A DNA stretch of 64,000 nucleotides from Thermincola carboxydiphila. GTDB taxonomy: Bacteria; Bacillota; Thermincolia; Thermincolales; UBA2595. This document shows, piece by piece, positions 24,791 through 33,342 of the stretch; the stretch's first letter is position 1, and the number at the start of each line of letters is the position of its first letter. The notes beneath the pieces are model-generated. The model worked only from the letters and a program-made list of their open reading frames with translations. It was not told the DNA's origin and did not search any database. Location of the stretch: assembly GCA_016841325.1 (NCBI GenBank), contig JAENZJ010000011.1, positions 47,983 through 111,982 on the forward strand, read 5' to 3'. The position numbers and the translations under genes are program-made.

Positions 24791-25618
24791 TTATTTCCTG
24801 TTAAACGGGTTTGGTTCACTTTTTACTGTCAGCATATACAGGACCAGCAGAGCCAAACTTATGACTGTCAATGTGCCTGAAATGGTTATCATACTGTAAT
24901 TTGCAGTATAGCCAAAATAAGTCAGGAATATTTCGGCAAATCCCCAAGACAGGCAGACTGTAAAAATTTTGAAGAGTACCACACCGGCCAGAATAATACC
25001 AAAGGCTTTGCGCTGCAGGAGCATGAAAGCAGTCAGACCGAAGGCCGGAAAGACTATGGCCAAATCAAGGATATAAACTGCATAAATACTGTCAGGAATA
25101 TGGTTTGCAATGGATGGTGATATTTTGAGCAGCCACCCGGGTACAAGTATTGAGAGAATCAGCAAAAGGAAAAATATGATGGCCCGACGCAGTGCCGGCG
25201 GCAGACGGTATGTTTTTACTGTTATGGATTCAAAACTCAGAAACCCGGTTATGATGGCATATATGGATAATGCAAAAACAGCCAGGTAGATAAGATAAAT
25301 TGAGGTATACTGGCCCTGAATGACATACAACCCGTAAGCATAGAAAAAGTATCCGGTCAGTCCCAGCAGAGCTATCAGCTTTTTGGGCCCGGGATCCTTA
25401 ACAGATAGCAATGATATTAAGGCCAGAGCAATACTAAGTGGAATTGATATAATGTCCTGTGCAATTGAACCGATCGCAAGGGATTCTGAGATGGTACCGG
25501 CTGAGACCACATCCTGATAGAGATTTTTATCGAGCAGCCCCTTCAGTGAGGCATATAGTGCCAGGCATGATACCAAAAGAGCTATTATTGCCATGATGCG
25601 GCTTCTTTTAACATTCAT
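24791..25618 (-). CDS. multi-pass membrane protein of unknown function
   Basis: 275 aa from ATG 25618, which follows GGAGGAGTCTTTGTT; the ORF track's earlier start overlaps the TetR stop and is less likely. Seven or eight hydrophobic segments and little charge suggest an integral membrane protein. No transporter motif is recognisable. It is the first gene after the TetR regulator and likely its target, together with the DUF6544-like and flavodoxin genes. Confidence 0.75.
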   Translation of the reverse strand: MNVKRSRIMAIIALLVSCLALYASLKGLLDKNLYQDVVSAGTISESLAIGSIAQDIISIPLSIALALISLLSVKDPGPKKLIALLGLTGYFFYAYGLYVIQGQYTSIYLIYLAVFALSIYAIITGFLSFESITVKTYRLPPALRRAIIFFLLLILSILVPGWLLKISPSIANHIPDSIYAVYILDLAIVFPAFGLTAFMLLQRKAFGIILAGVVLFKIFTVCLSWGFAEIFLTYFGYTANYSMITISGTLTVISLALLVLYMLTVKSEPNPFNRK

Positions 25619-25638
25619 AACAAAGACTCCTCCTTCCT

Positions 25639-26277
25639 TCATTCCCGGTTATTTCCGAGAGTCTGTACCATTCCGTCAACGGCAGTATTTATGAAATGGT
25701 CTATAAGGTTATTTCTATGTTCTGCGGAAACAAGTCCCTGTTCGATAATCAGCCGCATAATCAGGCCAAAGGTACTTGCAGCGATGACCTGGGCTGTCAG
25801 TTCGATAACACTGTCATCAATATTGCCGTCCCTGTAGATTTCTCTGAGGCACTGGAAAAGAATTTTCAGGGCCGGTTTTTTTTCAGCAGCGCCTTTAAAC
25901 AGAGAGGCAGTCTGGGATACAACCCCGGGTGTACTGTTAAGTTGGACAGTCATGTATTCGTCGGGCATTTGCAGAGAAACCTCAATATATTTTCGCGTCA
26001 TCTTCCTCAGTTTTTCTTCAGGGTTATCTCTAGTTTCCAGCGCCGAAGACAAGCCGTCCAGTATCTTCTGATAACCCCTTTTCATCAGGTGGCCGATTAT
26101 TTCATCCTTATCCTTAAAGTAATGGTAGATAATTGCCGGTGAGTATTCTATCCGGTTGGCTATTTTCCTGATAGAAATATTGTCAATCCCGTCTTCTTTC
26201 ATGATCTCCGCTGCAGTGTTCAGAATAAGCTCCTGTTTTTCCCTGCGCTCCCGTTCTTTGCGTTCCTTTATTCCCAT
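25639..26277 (-). CDS. TetR/AcrR-family transcriptional repressor
   Basis: 212 aa from ATG 26277 behind GGGGGGG. The N-terminal helix-turn-helix is IRKIANRIEYSPAIIYHYFKDKDEII, the TetR signature with YHYF in the recognition region. The C-terminal ligand domain is not assignable. The promoter at 26333-26361 carries an ATTAAACA..TGTTTAAT inverted repeat, so self-repression and control of the three downstream genes are likely. A ligand could be a lipophilic toxic compound, but the sequence does not tell. Confidence 0.92.
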   Translation of the reverse strand: MGIKERKERERREKQELILNTAAEIMKEDGIDNISIRKIANRIEYSPAIIYHYFKDKDEIIGHLMKRGYQKILDGLSSALETRDNPEEKLRKMTRKYIEVSLQMPDEYMTVQLNSTPGVVSQTASLFKGAAEKKPALKILFQCLREIYRDGNIDDSVIELTAQVIAASTFGLIMRLIIEQGLVSAEHRNNLIDHFINTAVDGMVQTLGNNRE

Positions 26278-26312
26278 AAAGCACCCCCCCCGCATAAAAT
26301 AATGTTCAATAA

Positions 26313-26361
26313 ATTAAACATTGTTCAATAATATAATAGTGTTTAATTTAACCGGTGTCAA
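26313..26361 (-). promoter_or_regulatory. promoter and operator of the tetR operon
   Basis: On the minus strand TTGACA (26361-26356), a 17-bp spacer and TATTAT (26338-26333) form a sigma-A promoter. ATTAAACA (26313-26320) and TGTTTAAT (26340-26347) are an exact 8-bp inverted repeat around the -10, and GTTCAATAA occurs twice just downstream. This layout fits autorepression by the TetR protein. Confidence 0.65.
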
Positions 26362-26505
26362 TAGAAATCATTAAAAAAGTATGCAAAAAATAAACTTGAA
26401 ACATTGACCTGTAAAGAACAAAGGTTTATAATTATATTATAAGATTATAATATAGTATGATAAATCAATTTCATGCTAGGTATGAGCCTTAAAAAAAACT
26501 GGTAA

Positions 26506-26555
<50 letters not shown>

Positions 26556-26584
26556 GTTAGCAGTAGCAGTTAGGAGTGAGAGTG

Positions 26585-26920
26585 ATGGATGAAAGACTGT
26601 TTGGGATGGAAGCCGACTTCTTCAAGGCCCTTGCCCATCCCACCAGAGTCAGGATTCTGAAACACCTGATGGATGGAGAAAAATGTGTCTGTGAGTTTAC
26701 TGAAGATTTGGATGTGGAGCAGTCCAATATGTCTCAGCACCTGGCAATTTTGCGCAAGCAAAATATTGTTTCCAGCAGGAAAGAGGGTTTAAAGGTCATC
26801 TATTCTGTGAACTATCCCCAGGTTTTTGAAATACTGGACCTTGTGGAAGAAATACTTATATCCCAGGTTAATGAGACATTGGAGTTGTTAAGCAGGAAAG
26901 GAAAAAGTAAAAGGAGGTGA
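26585..26920 (+). CDS. ArsR/SmtB-family repressor
   Basis: 111 aa from ATG 26585, eight bases after TAGGAG. The winged helix-turn-helix includes EKCVCEFTEDLDVEQSNMSQHLAILRKQNIV. The CVC pair is the ArsR-type metal(loid)-sensing motif on the helix preceding the recognition helix. The stop overlaps the ribosome-binding site of the mini-thioredoxin gene, followed by the permease, so it presumably controls all three. The likely inducer is a thiol-reactive metalloid such as As(III). Confidence 0.92.
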   Translation: MDERLFGMEADFFKALAHPTRVRILKHLMDGEKCVCEFTEDLDVEQSNMSQHLAILRKQNIVSSRKEGLKVIYSVNYPQVFEILDLVEEILISQVNETLELLSRKGKSKRR

Positions 26921-26925
26921 GCAAC

Positions 26926-27174
26926 TTGGATATCAAAGTATTGGGTTCAGGGTGTGCCAACTGCAACAAACTTGAGCAAATGGTTTTTAATGTGCTGGCA
27001 GAACTGGATCTGGATGCCAGTGTTACCCATGTGACAGATATGAAGGAGATCATGTCCTTTGGTGTCATGTCGACCCCTGCCCTGGTGATTGACGGTCAGG
27101 TGAAACTCTCCGGCAGCGTGCCTTCCAAAGCAAAGTTGACTGAAGTCATTACAGAGGCTGCCAAAAGAAGCTGA
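26926..27174 (+). CDS. small thioredoxin-fold protein (TM0996 type)
   Basis: 82 aa from TTG 26926; AAGGAGGTGA lies five bases upstream and includes the GTG the ORF track used. The active site is GSGCANCNKLEQ (CxxC), and cis-Pro is in MSTPALVIDG. The family is known as redox-active disulfide protein 2 and is often found beside ArsP/PF03773-type permeases and ArsR regulators, as here. It may keep the conserved cysteines (or selenocysteine) of the permease reduced, or deliver a thiol-bound substrate. Confidence 0.88.
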   Translation: MDIKVLGSGCANCNKLEQMVFNVLAELDLDASVTHVTDMKEIMSFGVMSTPALVIDGQVKLSGSVPSKAKLTEVITEAAKRS

Positions 27175-27214
27175 TTGAGAATGGGGTTAATCTACTGGAA
27201 GAGTGGTGATTTTT

Positions 27215-28225
27215 ATGATAACTCAAATCTTCAGCTGGCTGAATGACCAGCTGCTGAGGATGACATGGCTCTCAGAATCAGTAAGTCTTCTGGTGGAAAA
27301 GGTGTTTGGTTTGTCTGTCCAGGAGAGGCTCGGAGGGAGTATTCAGTTTTTTATCTATGATACAATAAAAATCTTCATTTTGTTGTCAGTGCTGATTTTT
27401 GGCATATCGTACATTCAGAGTTACTTCCCGCCGGAAAGGACCAAAAAGATTCTGGGCAGGATGGGAGGTATCAAAGGTAATATTTTTGGAGCACTGTTGG
27501 GAACAATCACCCCATTCTGAAGCTGTTCCAGTATACCGATATTTATCGGTTTTACTTCGGCAGGTCTGCCGCTGGGAATAACCTTTTCATTCCTGATATC
27601 TTCGCCTCTGGTAGATTTGGCATCAATACTGATATTAATGTCATTTTTCGGAGCTAAAATTGCCATTGCCTATGTTGTTGTAGGTTTGATCCTGGCAGTT
27701 GTCGGCGGAACCCTCATTGACAAATTAGGCCTTGAAAAATATGTGGAAGGTTATGTCAGTGAAATAGAGAATGTCGATGCTGTGGTAGTGGAGAAAACAC
27801 GTGGAGAGAGAATAGCTTATGCCAGGGACCAGGTCAGGGATATCATCAAAAGAGTATGGCTGTATGTCCTGATTGGTGTCGGGATAGGTGCGGTAATTCA
27901 CAACTGGATTCCGCAGTCAGTCATAGAAAATGTGATCGGGGCCAATAACCCGTTTGCGGTGATACTTGCCACCATAGTGGGTATCCCCATGTATGCCGAT
28001 ATCTTCGGCACATTGCCCATAGCTGAAGCTTTATTGGCCAAAGGGGTAGGAGTGGGGACAGTAATGGCATTTATGATGGCAGTTACCGTTCTGTCACTTC
28101 CTTCCATGATTATGCTAAAAAAAGTAGTCAAACCCAAACTCCTGGGAGTCTTTTTTACCATAGTGGCAGTGGGGATAATAATTATTGGTTACCTGTTTAA
28201 TGCAACATCATATTTATTCGTATAA
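27215..28225 (+). CDS. ArsP/PF03773-type permease with in-frame TGA (candidate selenoprotein)
   Basis: The ORF track splits this gene into 27203-27520 and 27617-28225, but both are in one frame and only a TGA at 27518-27520 interrupts it. Read through, the protein is 336 aa with about eight transmembrane helices. Around the TGA it reads TITPF-U-SCSSIPIFIGF, which falls exactly on the first Cys of the family's TPFCSCSS motif. Homology continues without a gap on both sides (FTSAGLPLGITFSFLISSPLVDL). This argues for selenocysteine insertion rather than decay. ATG 27215 behind GGTGAT is the probable start. Relatives export organoarsenicals or other thiol-reactive compounds. ArsR and mini-thioredoxin genes precede it. 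Confidence 0.75.
27518..27571 (+). other. possible UGA-Sec recoding site with downstream hairpins
   Basis: Two stem-loops follow the TGA. The first is ACCGAT-ATTT-ATCGGT at 27535-27550, whose loop begins 20 nt after TGA. The second is CGGCA-GGTC-TGCCG at 27558-27571, whose GCAGGTCTGC core equals the apical part of the E. coli fdhF SECIS as I remember it. The first has a suitable distance but no G in its loop. The second has the right loop but lies about 42 nt away, beyond the usual range. Confidence 0.45.
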
Positions 28226-28233
28226 TTAAACAA

Positions 28234-28264
28234 GACTCCAGGCCCCGAGTCCGGGCCTGGAGTC
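28234..28264 (+). terminator. hairpin after permease
   Basis: GACTCCAGGCCC and GGGCCTGGAGTC pair perfectly over 12 bp with a 7-base loop. No strong T tract follows, so it may act as a terminator with weak release or as an mRNA 3' end. Confidence 0.6.
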
Positions 28265-28315
28265 TCTAAATGTTTTAGGAAATTATACTTGCGGTTATTA
28301 GAGTGCGGTCAAGGG

Positions 28316-29182
28316 TTAATCTTCCAACAGCTGCAGTACATTCTGCGGAGTACGGTTTGCATGGGCCAGCATCGCCAGGGAGGCCTGTTCGATAATCTGA
28401 TTTTTTGTAAACTGTACCATAGCCGCAGCAATATCAGTATCTCTAATCCTTGACTCAGCAGCTGTAAGGTTTTCTTCAGCAATTCTGAGGCTGGAAATAA
28501 CAGATTCGAGCCTGTTTTGAGTAGAACCCAGATTGGACCGTTCATTGGAAACATCTTCTATGGCTTTATCGACAACCCCCAGGAACTGTTCTGCTTTGCC
28601 GCTGTCAGAAAGGTCTATGATCCTGTCACTTCCCGGTCCGCCAACAATCAGTCCGGAGGCCTCCCAGACAAAGTAGCCGAATGAGGGTACCAAAGACCTT
28701 TTAATATTCAGTTCCAGGGTTTGGTCCACATTTGCCCCCACCTGAAACACATAGGGGTCGGCGTCACCTCCCAGAAATATCTTTTGGGTATTAAATTCCG
28801 TTTGAATTGTAATCCTTTCAAGTTCATCAATCATCCGTGCCACTTCATGTTCCGTCTTTTCCCGGTCTCCTGCTGTGTAAGTATCATTAGCTGCCTGTAC
28901 TGTCAGTTCACGCATTCTCTGGAGGATAGAATGTTGTTCCTTTAAGGCTCCTTCTGCAGTCTGAATCAGGGAAATGGCGTCCTGGGCGTTTCTGGCGCCC
29001 ATCCTGATACCTCTTATCTGGGCCCGCATTTTTTCTGAAATACCCAGACCGGCTGCATCATCCCCGGCCCTGTTAATCCTTTTCCCTGAGGACAGCTTTT
29101 CCATGAATTTCTTATTTTTCATGTTGACCATTTTTAAGCTGTTGAAAGAAAACAATGCTATTGTGTTGTGATTAATTCTCAT
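28316..29182 (-). CDS. flagellin
   Basis: Filament subunit of 288 aa. The conserved N-terminal D0/D1 region is present (MRINHNTIALFSFNSLKMV, KLSSGKRINRAGDDAAGLGISEKMRAQIRG), as is the C-terminal D1/D0 region (GSTQNRLESVISSLRIAEENLTAAESRIRDTDIA...NRTPQNVLQLLED). The central variable domain is very short, as in small Firmicute flagellins. Start ATG 29182 follows AAGGAGG, and a sigma-28-like promoter lies upstream. No other flagellar genes are nearby, so it is either the main filament gene away from the fla/che cluster or one of several flagellins. Confidence 0.95.
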   Translation of the reverse strand: MRINHNTIALFSFNSLKMVNMKNKKFMEKLSSGKRINRAGDDAAGLGISEKMRAQIRGIRMGARNAQDAISLIQTAEGALKEQHSILQRMRELTVQAANDTYTAGDREKTEHEVARMIDELERITIQTEFNTQKIFLGGDADPYVFQVGANVDQTLELNIKRSLVPSFGYFVWEASGLIVGGPGSDRIIDLSDSGKAEQFLGVVDKAIEDVSNERSNLGSTQNRLESVISSLRIAEENLTAAESRIRDTDIAAAMVQFTKNQIIEQASLAMLAHANRTPQNVLQLLED

Positions 29183-29220
29183 CAGCCGGGGACCTCCTTA
29201 TCAGACATGCTTTTCTGATT

Positions 29221-29245
29221 GTATCGGGGAATATAAATTACCTTA
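29221..29245 (-). promoter_or_regulatory. sigma-28 (SigD)-like flagellin promoter
   Basis: On the minus strand TAAG (29245-29242), 14 bp, then CCCGATAC (29228-29221). The SigD consensus is TAAA-N14-16-GCCGATAT. It lies about 40 bp before the flagellin start. Confidence 0.6.
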
Positions 29246-29580
29246 CCGAGACAGTAAACTGAGTTGTAAGACCTCCGTAAGTTGCCGTAATCAGGGCTTT
29301 ACAACAAAACTACCAGGAAAATAATGTGCTTTGGTGTCTGGTTTTCATGTTATAATGGTCCTCCAAGGTATTCAAATTAAGATAACAATAATCATTGCTA
29401 ATTTATATTTTAGTTAATTCTTCCTGTATTTTTTAAAATCCTTTTGGGAATGGAAATTTTATTATCCGGGACACATTATTTTATGGGATTGATATATTGC
29501 TTTTTGGCATAAATTTAGATATCATAAACATATAAATAATATTAAATATATTTAAATATCAACATGGAAGGAAGTGTTAT

Positions 29581-29955
29581 ATGAAAAAGATTGCCGAATT
29601 TTATAAGGCCCTGGGAGATGAGGTCAGGTTAAAAATACTGAATATGCTGTCGGCACAGGAAATGTGTGTTTGTGAAATCTTCGATAAACTGGACATATCT
29701 CAGCCGGCGGTTTCCCACCACCTCAAAATCCTCAGGCAGGCAGGGCTGGTAAAGGACAGCAGGGATGGGAAATGGATATACTATTCCCTTAATGGCGATG
29801 TTTTTGAGGAAGTCTTTCAGGATGAGGATGCGGAAATAATTAAATGTTATTCCGAACCAATCCGCAGGAAGCTGGCAAATCTGCCGCCTTCCCTGGTCAG
29901 GACTGACCCGGCAGTTTGTGAAAAGCTGACAGCGAAAAACCGTCAGGCAGACTGA
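29581..29955 (+). CDS. arsR: ArsR-family arsenic-responsive repressor
   Basis: A 124-aa winged-helix repressor with the sensor motif EMCVCEIFDKLDISQPAVSHHLKIL; the two Cys bind As(III). Additional Cys residues in the C-terminal tail (IKCYSEP, VCEKL) may take part. Start ATG 29581 follows GGAAGGAAG. It lies 67 bp before acr3, so it forms a compact ars operon. The AT-rich upstream region holds palindromes such as ATATTTAAATAT that could be operators. Confidence 0.92.
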   Translation: MKKIAEFYKALGDEVRLKILNMLSAQEMCVCEIFDKLDISQPAVSHHLKILRQAGLVKDSRDGKWIYYSLNGDVFEEVFQDEDAEIIKCYSEPIRRKLANLPPSLVRTDPAVCEKLTAKNRQAD

Positions 29956-30022
29956 CGGACGAAAACTTAACAGTTAAACTTACGGGTAAAAAATAACCGA
30001 TAAAAAAGGAGGTAAAAATTCA

Positions 30023-31090
30023 ATGGCACAAAAAGAGGCAAAATTATCTTTGCTGGACAGGATGCTGACCCTGTGGATTTTCCTGGCGATGGCCGCAGGT
30101 GTTTTGGTGGGATATATTTTCCCCGGAGTGGCTGACCTGTTAGACAGGCTGTCTGTAGGGACGACCTCTGTACCCATTGCTGTAGGACTAATTATTATGA
30201 TGTACCCGCCCCTGGCCAAAGTGAATTACCGGGAACTGGGCAAGGTTTTTCGAAATACAAGGGTGCTGGGCTTATCTTTGGTACAGAACTGGATTATCGG
30301 ACCTGTTCTGATGTTTGTGCTGGCAATAGTATTTTTACAGGATTACCCGGAGTACATGGTCGGACTTATTTTAATCGGACTGGCCAGGTGTATCGCCATG
30401 GTTATTGTCTGGAACTCCCTGGCCAAAGGTGACACCGAATACGCCGCTGCCCTGGTGGCTTTTAACTCCATATTCCAGGTGATTTTCTATTCGGTATATA
30501 CCTATATTTTTATTACAGTACTGCCGGAATGGCTGGGACTTAAGGGGATGGAAGTTGATATTACCATGGGTGAGGTGGCCAGGAGTGTTGCCATTTACCT
30601 GGGGATTCCCTTTGCTGCCGGCCTGCTGACCAGACTGTTTCTGGAGCCCGCCAAAGGCAGGGAATGGTATGAAAAAACCTTTGTACCCAAAATCAGCCCC
30701 CTGGCCCTGATTGCACTGCTCTTTACCATTGTAGTGATGTTTTCCTATAAAGGTCAGTTGATAGTGCAGCTGCCCATGGATGTGGTGCGTATCGCCATCC
30801 CGCTGCTGATTTATTTCGTCCTGATGTTCACCGTATCTTTTTTCCTCAGCCATAAGATGGGTGTCAACTATGGCCAAACTACCAGCCTGTCCTTTACTGC
30901 GGCCAGCAACAACTTCGAGTTGGCAATTGCAGTAGCTGTAGCTGTGTTTGGCATCGAATCCGGTCAGGCCTTTGCTGCGGTAATCGGTCCCCTGATTGAG
31001 GTGCCGGTGATGATTGGCTTGGTCAATGTGGCCCTGGCCTGGGGCAGGAAGTACTTCACCGGAGAAGGTGCAGTAATCCGTTCCAGGTGA
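30023..31090 (+). CDS. acr3: arsenite efflux transporter, Acr3 family
   Basis: 355 aa with ten predicted transmembrane helices. It exports As(III) using the proton gradient. The conserved Cys is in [15 protein letters not shown], and the second essential region [21 protein letters not shown] is intact. Start ATG follows AAAAAAGGAGG. It is the only effector in this ars operon; no arsC reductase or arsA is linked, so As(V) reduction would be encoded elsewhere. Confidence 0.95.
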   Translation: MAQKEAKLSLLDRMLTLWIFLAMAAGVLVGYIFPGVADLLDRLSVGTTSVPIAVGLIIMMYPPLAKVNYRELGKVFRNTRVLGLSLVQNWIIGPVLMFVLAIVFLQDYPEYMVGLILIGLARCIAMVIVWNSLAKGDTEYAAALVAFNSIFQVIFYSVYTYIFITVLPEWLGLKGMEVDITMGEVARSVAIYLGIPFAAGLLTRLFLEPAKGREWYEKTFVPKISPLALIALLFTIVVMFSYKGQLIVQLPMDVVRIAIPLLIYFVLMFTVSFFLSHKMGVNYGQTTSLSFTAASNNFELAIAVAVAVFGIESGQAFAAVIGPLIEVPVMIGLVNVALAWGRKYFTGEGAVIRSR

Positions 31091-31099
31091 TAAGCTTAA

Positions 31100-31127
31100 C
31101 CCCGGGGTTAGGCTCCTAACCCCGGGG
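31100..31127. terminator. bidirectional terminator between acr3 and the MCO operon
   Basis: CCCCGGGGTTAG and CTAACCCCGGGG are perfectly complementary over 12 bp around a 4-base loop. It lies between two convergent units and can stop both. Confidence 0.75.
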
Positions 31128-31136
31128 ACCTTCTAA

Positions 31137-32075
31137 TTATGGAACCTCAACCAAAGTCATTATTCCACCCGGGAAATTGTTTCCATTGACACAGCAGTTC
31201 AGATTGCGGTCATAAAGTACATATTTCCCCGGAGTAGGGGCAGTGAACAGAATATCATATGACTGTCCGGAGCCTATGGTAAGTGTATGTTTAAGATAAG
31301 ATTTGTCGAGAACGGGTGTTATCAGCGGCCGGCTGTCACCTGCAACCACCCTGGCATCAATATCCTGGAGCCGGATATTGTGGTTCATAAACCCGGCATT
31401 GATAATTCTTAACAGGACCCGCTGCCCCGGAGCTGCTGTGACCTTGGCGCCATAAGGCTGCGGCCCGCTGTCGTCAGGGTTTAAGGTATCCGGGAAGCTG
31501 CGCCCATTGATCAGGAAATAATCCGGTTTGTAGCCTGCCGGTTCGTCACCTGATGCGAGGGCTTGGTGCATGGCTGTATCCACTTCACTGAGGACCATAA
31601 TTTTTTCTATATCAAAATCAGTTCCGCTGCCGGAGCCGTAAGCCGTCCACGTAGCTGGGTTACCGGGGTCAAACCCCGGAGGGCGGACCACCATGGCGCC
31701 ATATAATCCCATTTGAATCTGTTTTTCCGGGGCGGTGCCGCTTTCGTAGAGAAATATACCGGGACGGCTTACAGTCAGAGAGTAAGTGAGGGTGCCCCCG
31801 GAAGCGGTTTCCGGATTGTAAGACACAAAAGTGCCGGCCGGGTTTTTTACCGGCTGGGGGACAAAGTCCTGTCCGGGGAAAACCAGAGAAATGCCGGAAG
31901 CAAGGTCATTTGTCAGGGATATTTCAACATTTTCACCCTGGGGTACTTCCAACAGGGGTCCCGGCAGCCGGGCAGGCCCTTCTGTTGCCGGAGCAAACCC
32001 CCAAAAGGGCACCGGACCGGCTCCCGGCAGGGATATACTGCCTGTCTTGGCCCACAGGTTATAATTTACCGTCAA
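31137..32075 (-). CDS. cupredoxin-pair protein without copper ligands (third MCO paralogue)
   Basis: 312 aa from a TTG at 32075, six bases after AAAGGAGG. That start makes the N-terminus TVNYNLWAKTG align with the next paralogue's MTVNIELWATDG. It has two cupredoxin-like domains, but every copper position is altered: LVFPGQ instead of HWHG, LYESGTAPEKQIQMG instead of the HCH segment, NHNIRLQ instead of HPxHLHG, and LYDRNLNCC instead of the last HxH. No signal peptide or membrane helix is present. It ends the four-gene operon and is best read as the structural third subunit of a six-domain assembly. Confidence 0.82.
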   Translation of the reverse strand: MTVNYNLWAKTGSISLPGAGPVPFWGFAPATEGPARLPGPLLEVPQGENVEISLTNDLASGISLVFPGQDFVPQPVKNPAGTFVSYNPETASGGTLTYSLTVSRPGIFLYESGTAPEKQIQMGLYGAMVVRPPGFDPGNPATWTAYGSGSGTDFDIEKIMVLSEVDTAMHQALASGDEPAGYKPDYFLINGRSFPDTLNPDDSGPQPYGAKVTAAPGQRVLLRIINAGFMNHNIRLQDIDARVVAGDSRPLITPVLDKSYLKHTLTIGSGQSYDILFTAPTPGKYVLYDRNLNCCVNGNNFPGGIMTLVEVP

Positions 32076-32132
32076 AATTCTTCCTCCTTTCAATTCCATA
32101 AAGGGGGAATATTTATATTATCAAAGGGGAAA

Positions 32133-33329
32133 TCATTCTATTGTGCCCACATTACCCAACGAACCGGCAGGGAAAATGGCCAGCATTGTCATCAGCCCTC
32201 CCGGGAACTCACCCCAGTTGGTAATCTGCATCTCTTCATGGGAGTGGAGCATAAAGTAATATTCCCCCATCTCATTAAAGGAAGTAACCCCTACCGGAAT
32301 ATCACCTTTTTCTCCTAAGTATGGGCTGCCGCTCCACAGGGTCCACCCGGCATCTCCCACACCCAGGTTGCGCAGGTTGGGCAAAGTTGTGGGAATGGGA
32401 TTAGCCTGACTGTAACCCAGTCCGGACCAGGAAAAGATCTGGTCATAAGTCTGGCCTGAACCTGTGAGTATCGTGAACCGTTTGTAGGACAAATCAGTAG
32501 TCCCGTTTTTTAGCAGGCGGCCGTCCTCGGCAACAACCCTGGTATGGTTTCCGTGGAGGTGCAGGGGGTGATTCTCAATACCGGCGCCTGCATAACGGAT
32601 CAGGATTTTTTCACCCGGTTCTGCCATAATCATAGCCCCATACGGCTGGTTGGACAGGCAGCCCATACCGTCGGCAAACATGGTGTCTGGGGCGCAGCGG
32701 CCGTTCATAGTCCAGTAACGGGGTTTGAATTCGCGTATGTTGTAGTCTGTGCCCTTTTCTACAGCGCTGTGCAGGACGGGGTCGATTTCAGAGACAACAA
32801 TTAGGTATTCCCGGTCAAATTCGGTCCCGGTATTTTCTCCATAGGCAGTTTTTCTGGAGGGGACAGCCGGGTCATAGTCGGCAGGCCTTACGATTATTGC
32901 CCCGTAAAGGCCCATGGGGACCTGTTTATGGGGATTGGTGCCGCTTTCATAGAGGTATGTTCCCGGGTTTCCGGCTGTAAAGATATACCTGATGCTGGTC
33001 GGGTTGGCGCCGGGGTTGCCGGGATAGTCAGCAAAATCCGTCAGTGAAACCAAATTTCCGGTGCCGTCAAACTGTGGTTCTGCAAGGTGCGGCCCAGTGC
33101 CATTATCAGCCAGTACGCCTGACTGGCCGGGAAACAACAGGGAGGTCGCTTCGGGAAGGAGATTGTGGACCGTGATGCTGACAACATCCCCCTGGGTGAC
33201 CACAATTCTGGGCCCGGGCAGTTGGGCTTTTTTTCCGGCTGTATCAGTGAAACCCCAAATATAAATACTGTTTCCGTCAGGTGTGCTCATATAACCATCG
33301 GTAGCCCACAGCTCAATGTTAACTGTCAT
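32133..33329 (-). CDS. cupredoxin-pair protein with two HxH copper motifs (second MCO paralogue)
   Basis: 398 aa from ATG 33329 behind AAAGGTGGGG. The first cupredoxin domain has lost its ligands (SLLFPGQS, YESGTNPHKQVPMG). The second domain carries NHPLHLHGNH (His257 and His259) and FMLHSHEEM (His362 and His364), the third and fourth HxH motifs of multicopper oxidases. The usual type 1 Cys between the last two is Ser363, so this protein could supply half a trinuclear cluster but no blue copper. The missing half is in the preceding gene product. There is no signal peptide. It lies 13 bp downstream of that gene. Confidence 0.85.
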   Translation of the reverse strand: MTVNIELWATDGYMSTPDGNSIYIWGFTDTAGKKAQLPGPRIVVTQGDVVSITVHNLLPEATSLLFPGQSGVLADNGTGPHLAEPQFDGTGNLVSLTDFADYPGNPGANPTSIRYIFTAGNPGTYLYESGTNPHKQVPMGLYGAIIVRPADYDPAVPSRKTAYGENTGTEFDREYLIVVSEIDPVLHSAVEKGTDYNIREFKPRYWTMNGRCAPDTMFADGMGCLSNQPYGAMIMAEPGEKILIRYAGAGIENHPLHLHGNHTRVVAEDGRLLKNGTTDLSYKRFTILTGSGQTYDQIFSWSGLGYSQANPIPTTLPNLRNLGVGDAGWTLWSGSPYLGEKGDIPVGVTSFNEMGEYYFMLHSHEEMQITNWGEFPGGLMTMLAIFPAGSLGNVGTIE

Positions 33330-33342
33330 TTTAACCCCACCT

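Noticed and set aside
27518-27616. permease as a simple nonsense pseudogene
   Set aside because: The TGA replaces precisely a conserved Cys and both sides remain intact and in frame; kept only as the alternative to recoding.
28309-28554. 81-aa minus-strand ORF
   Set aside because: Shadow of the flagellin C-terminal region in another frame.
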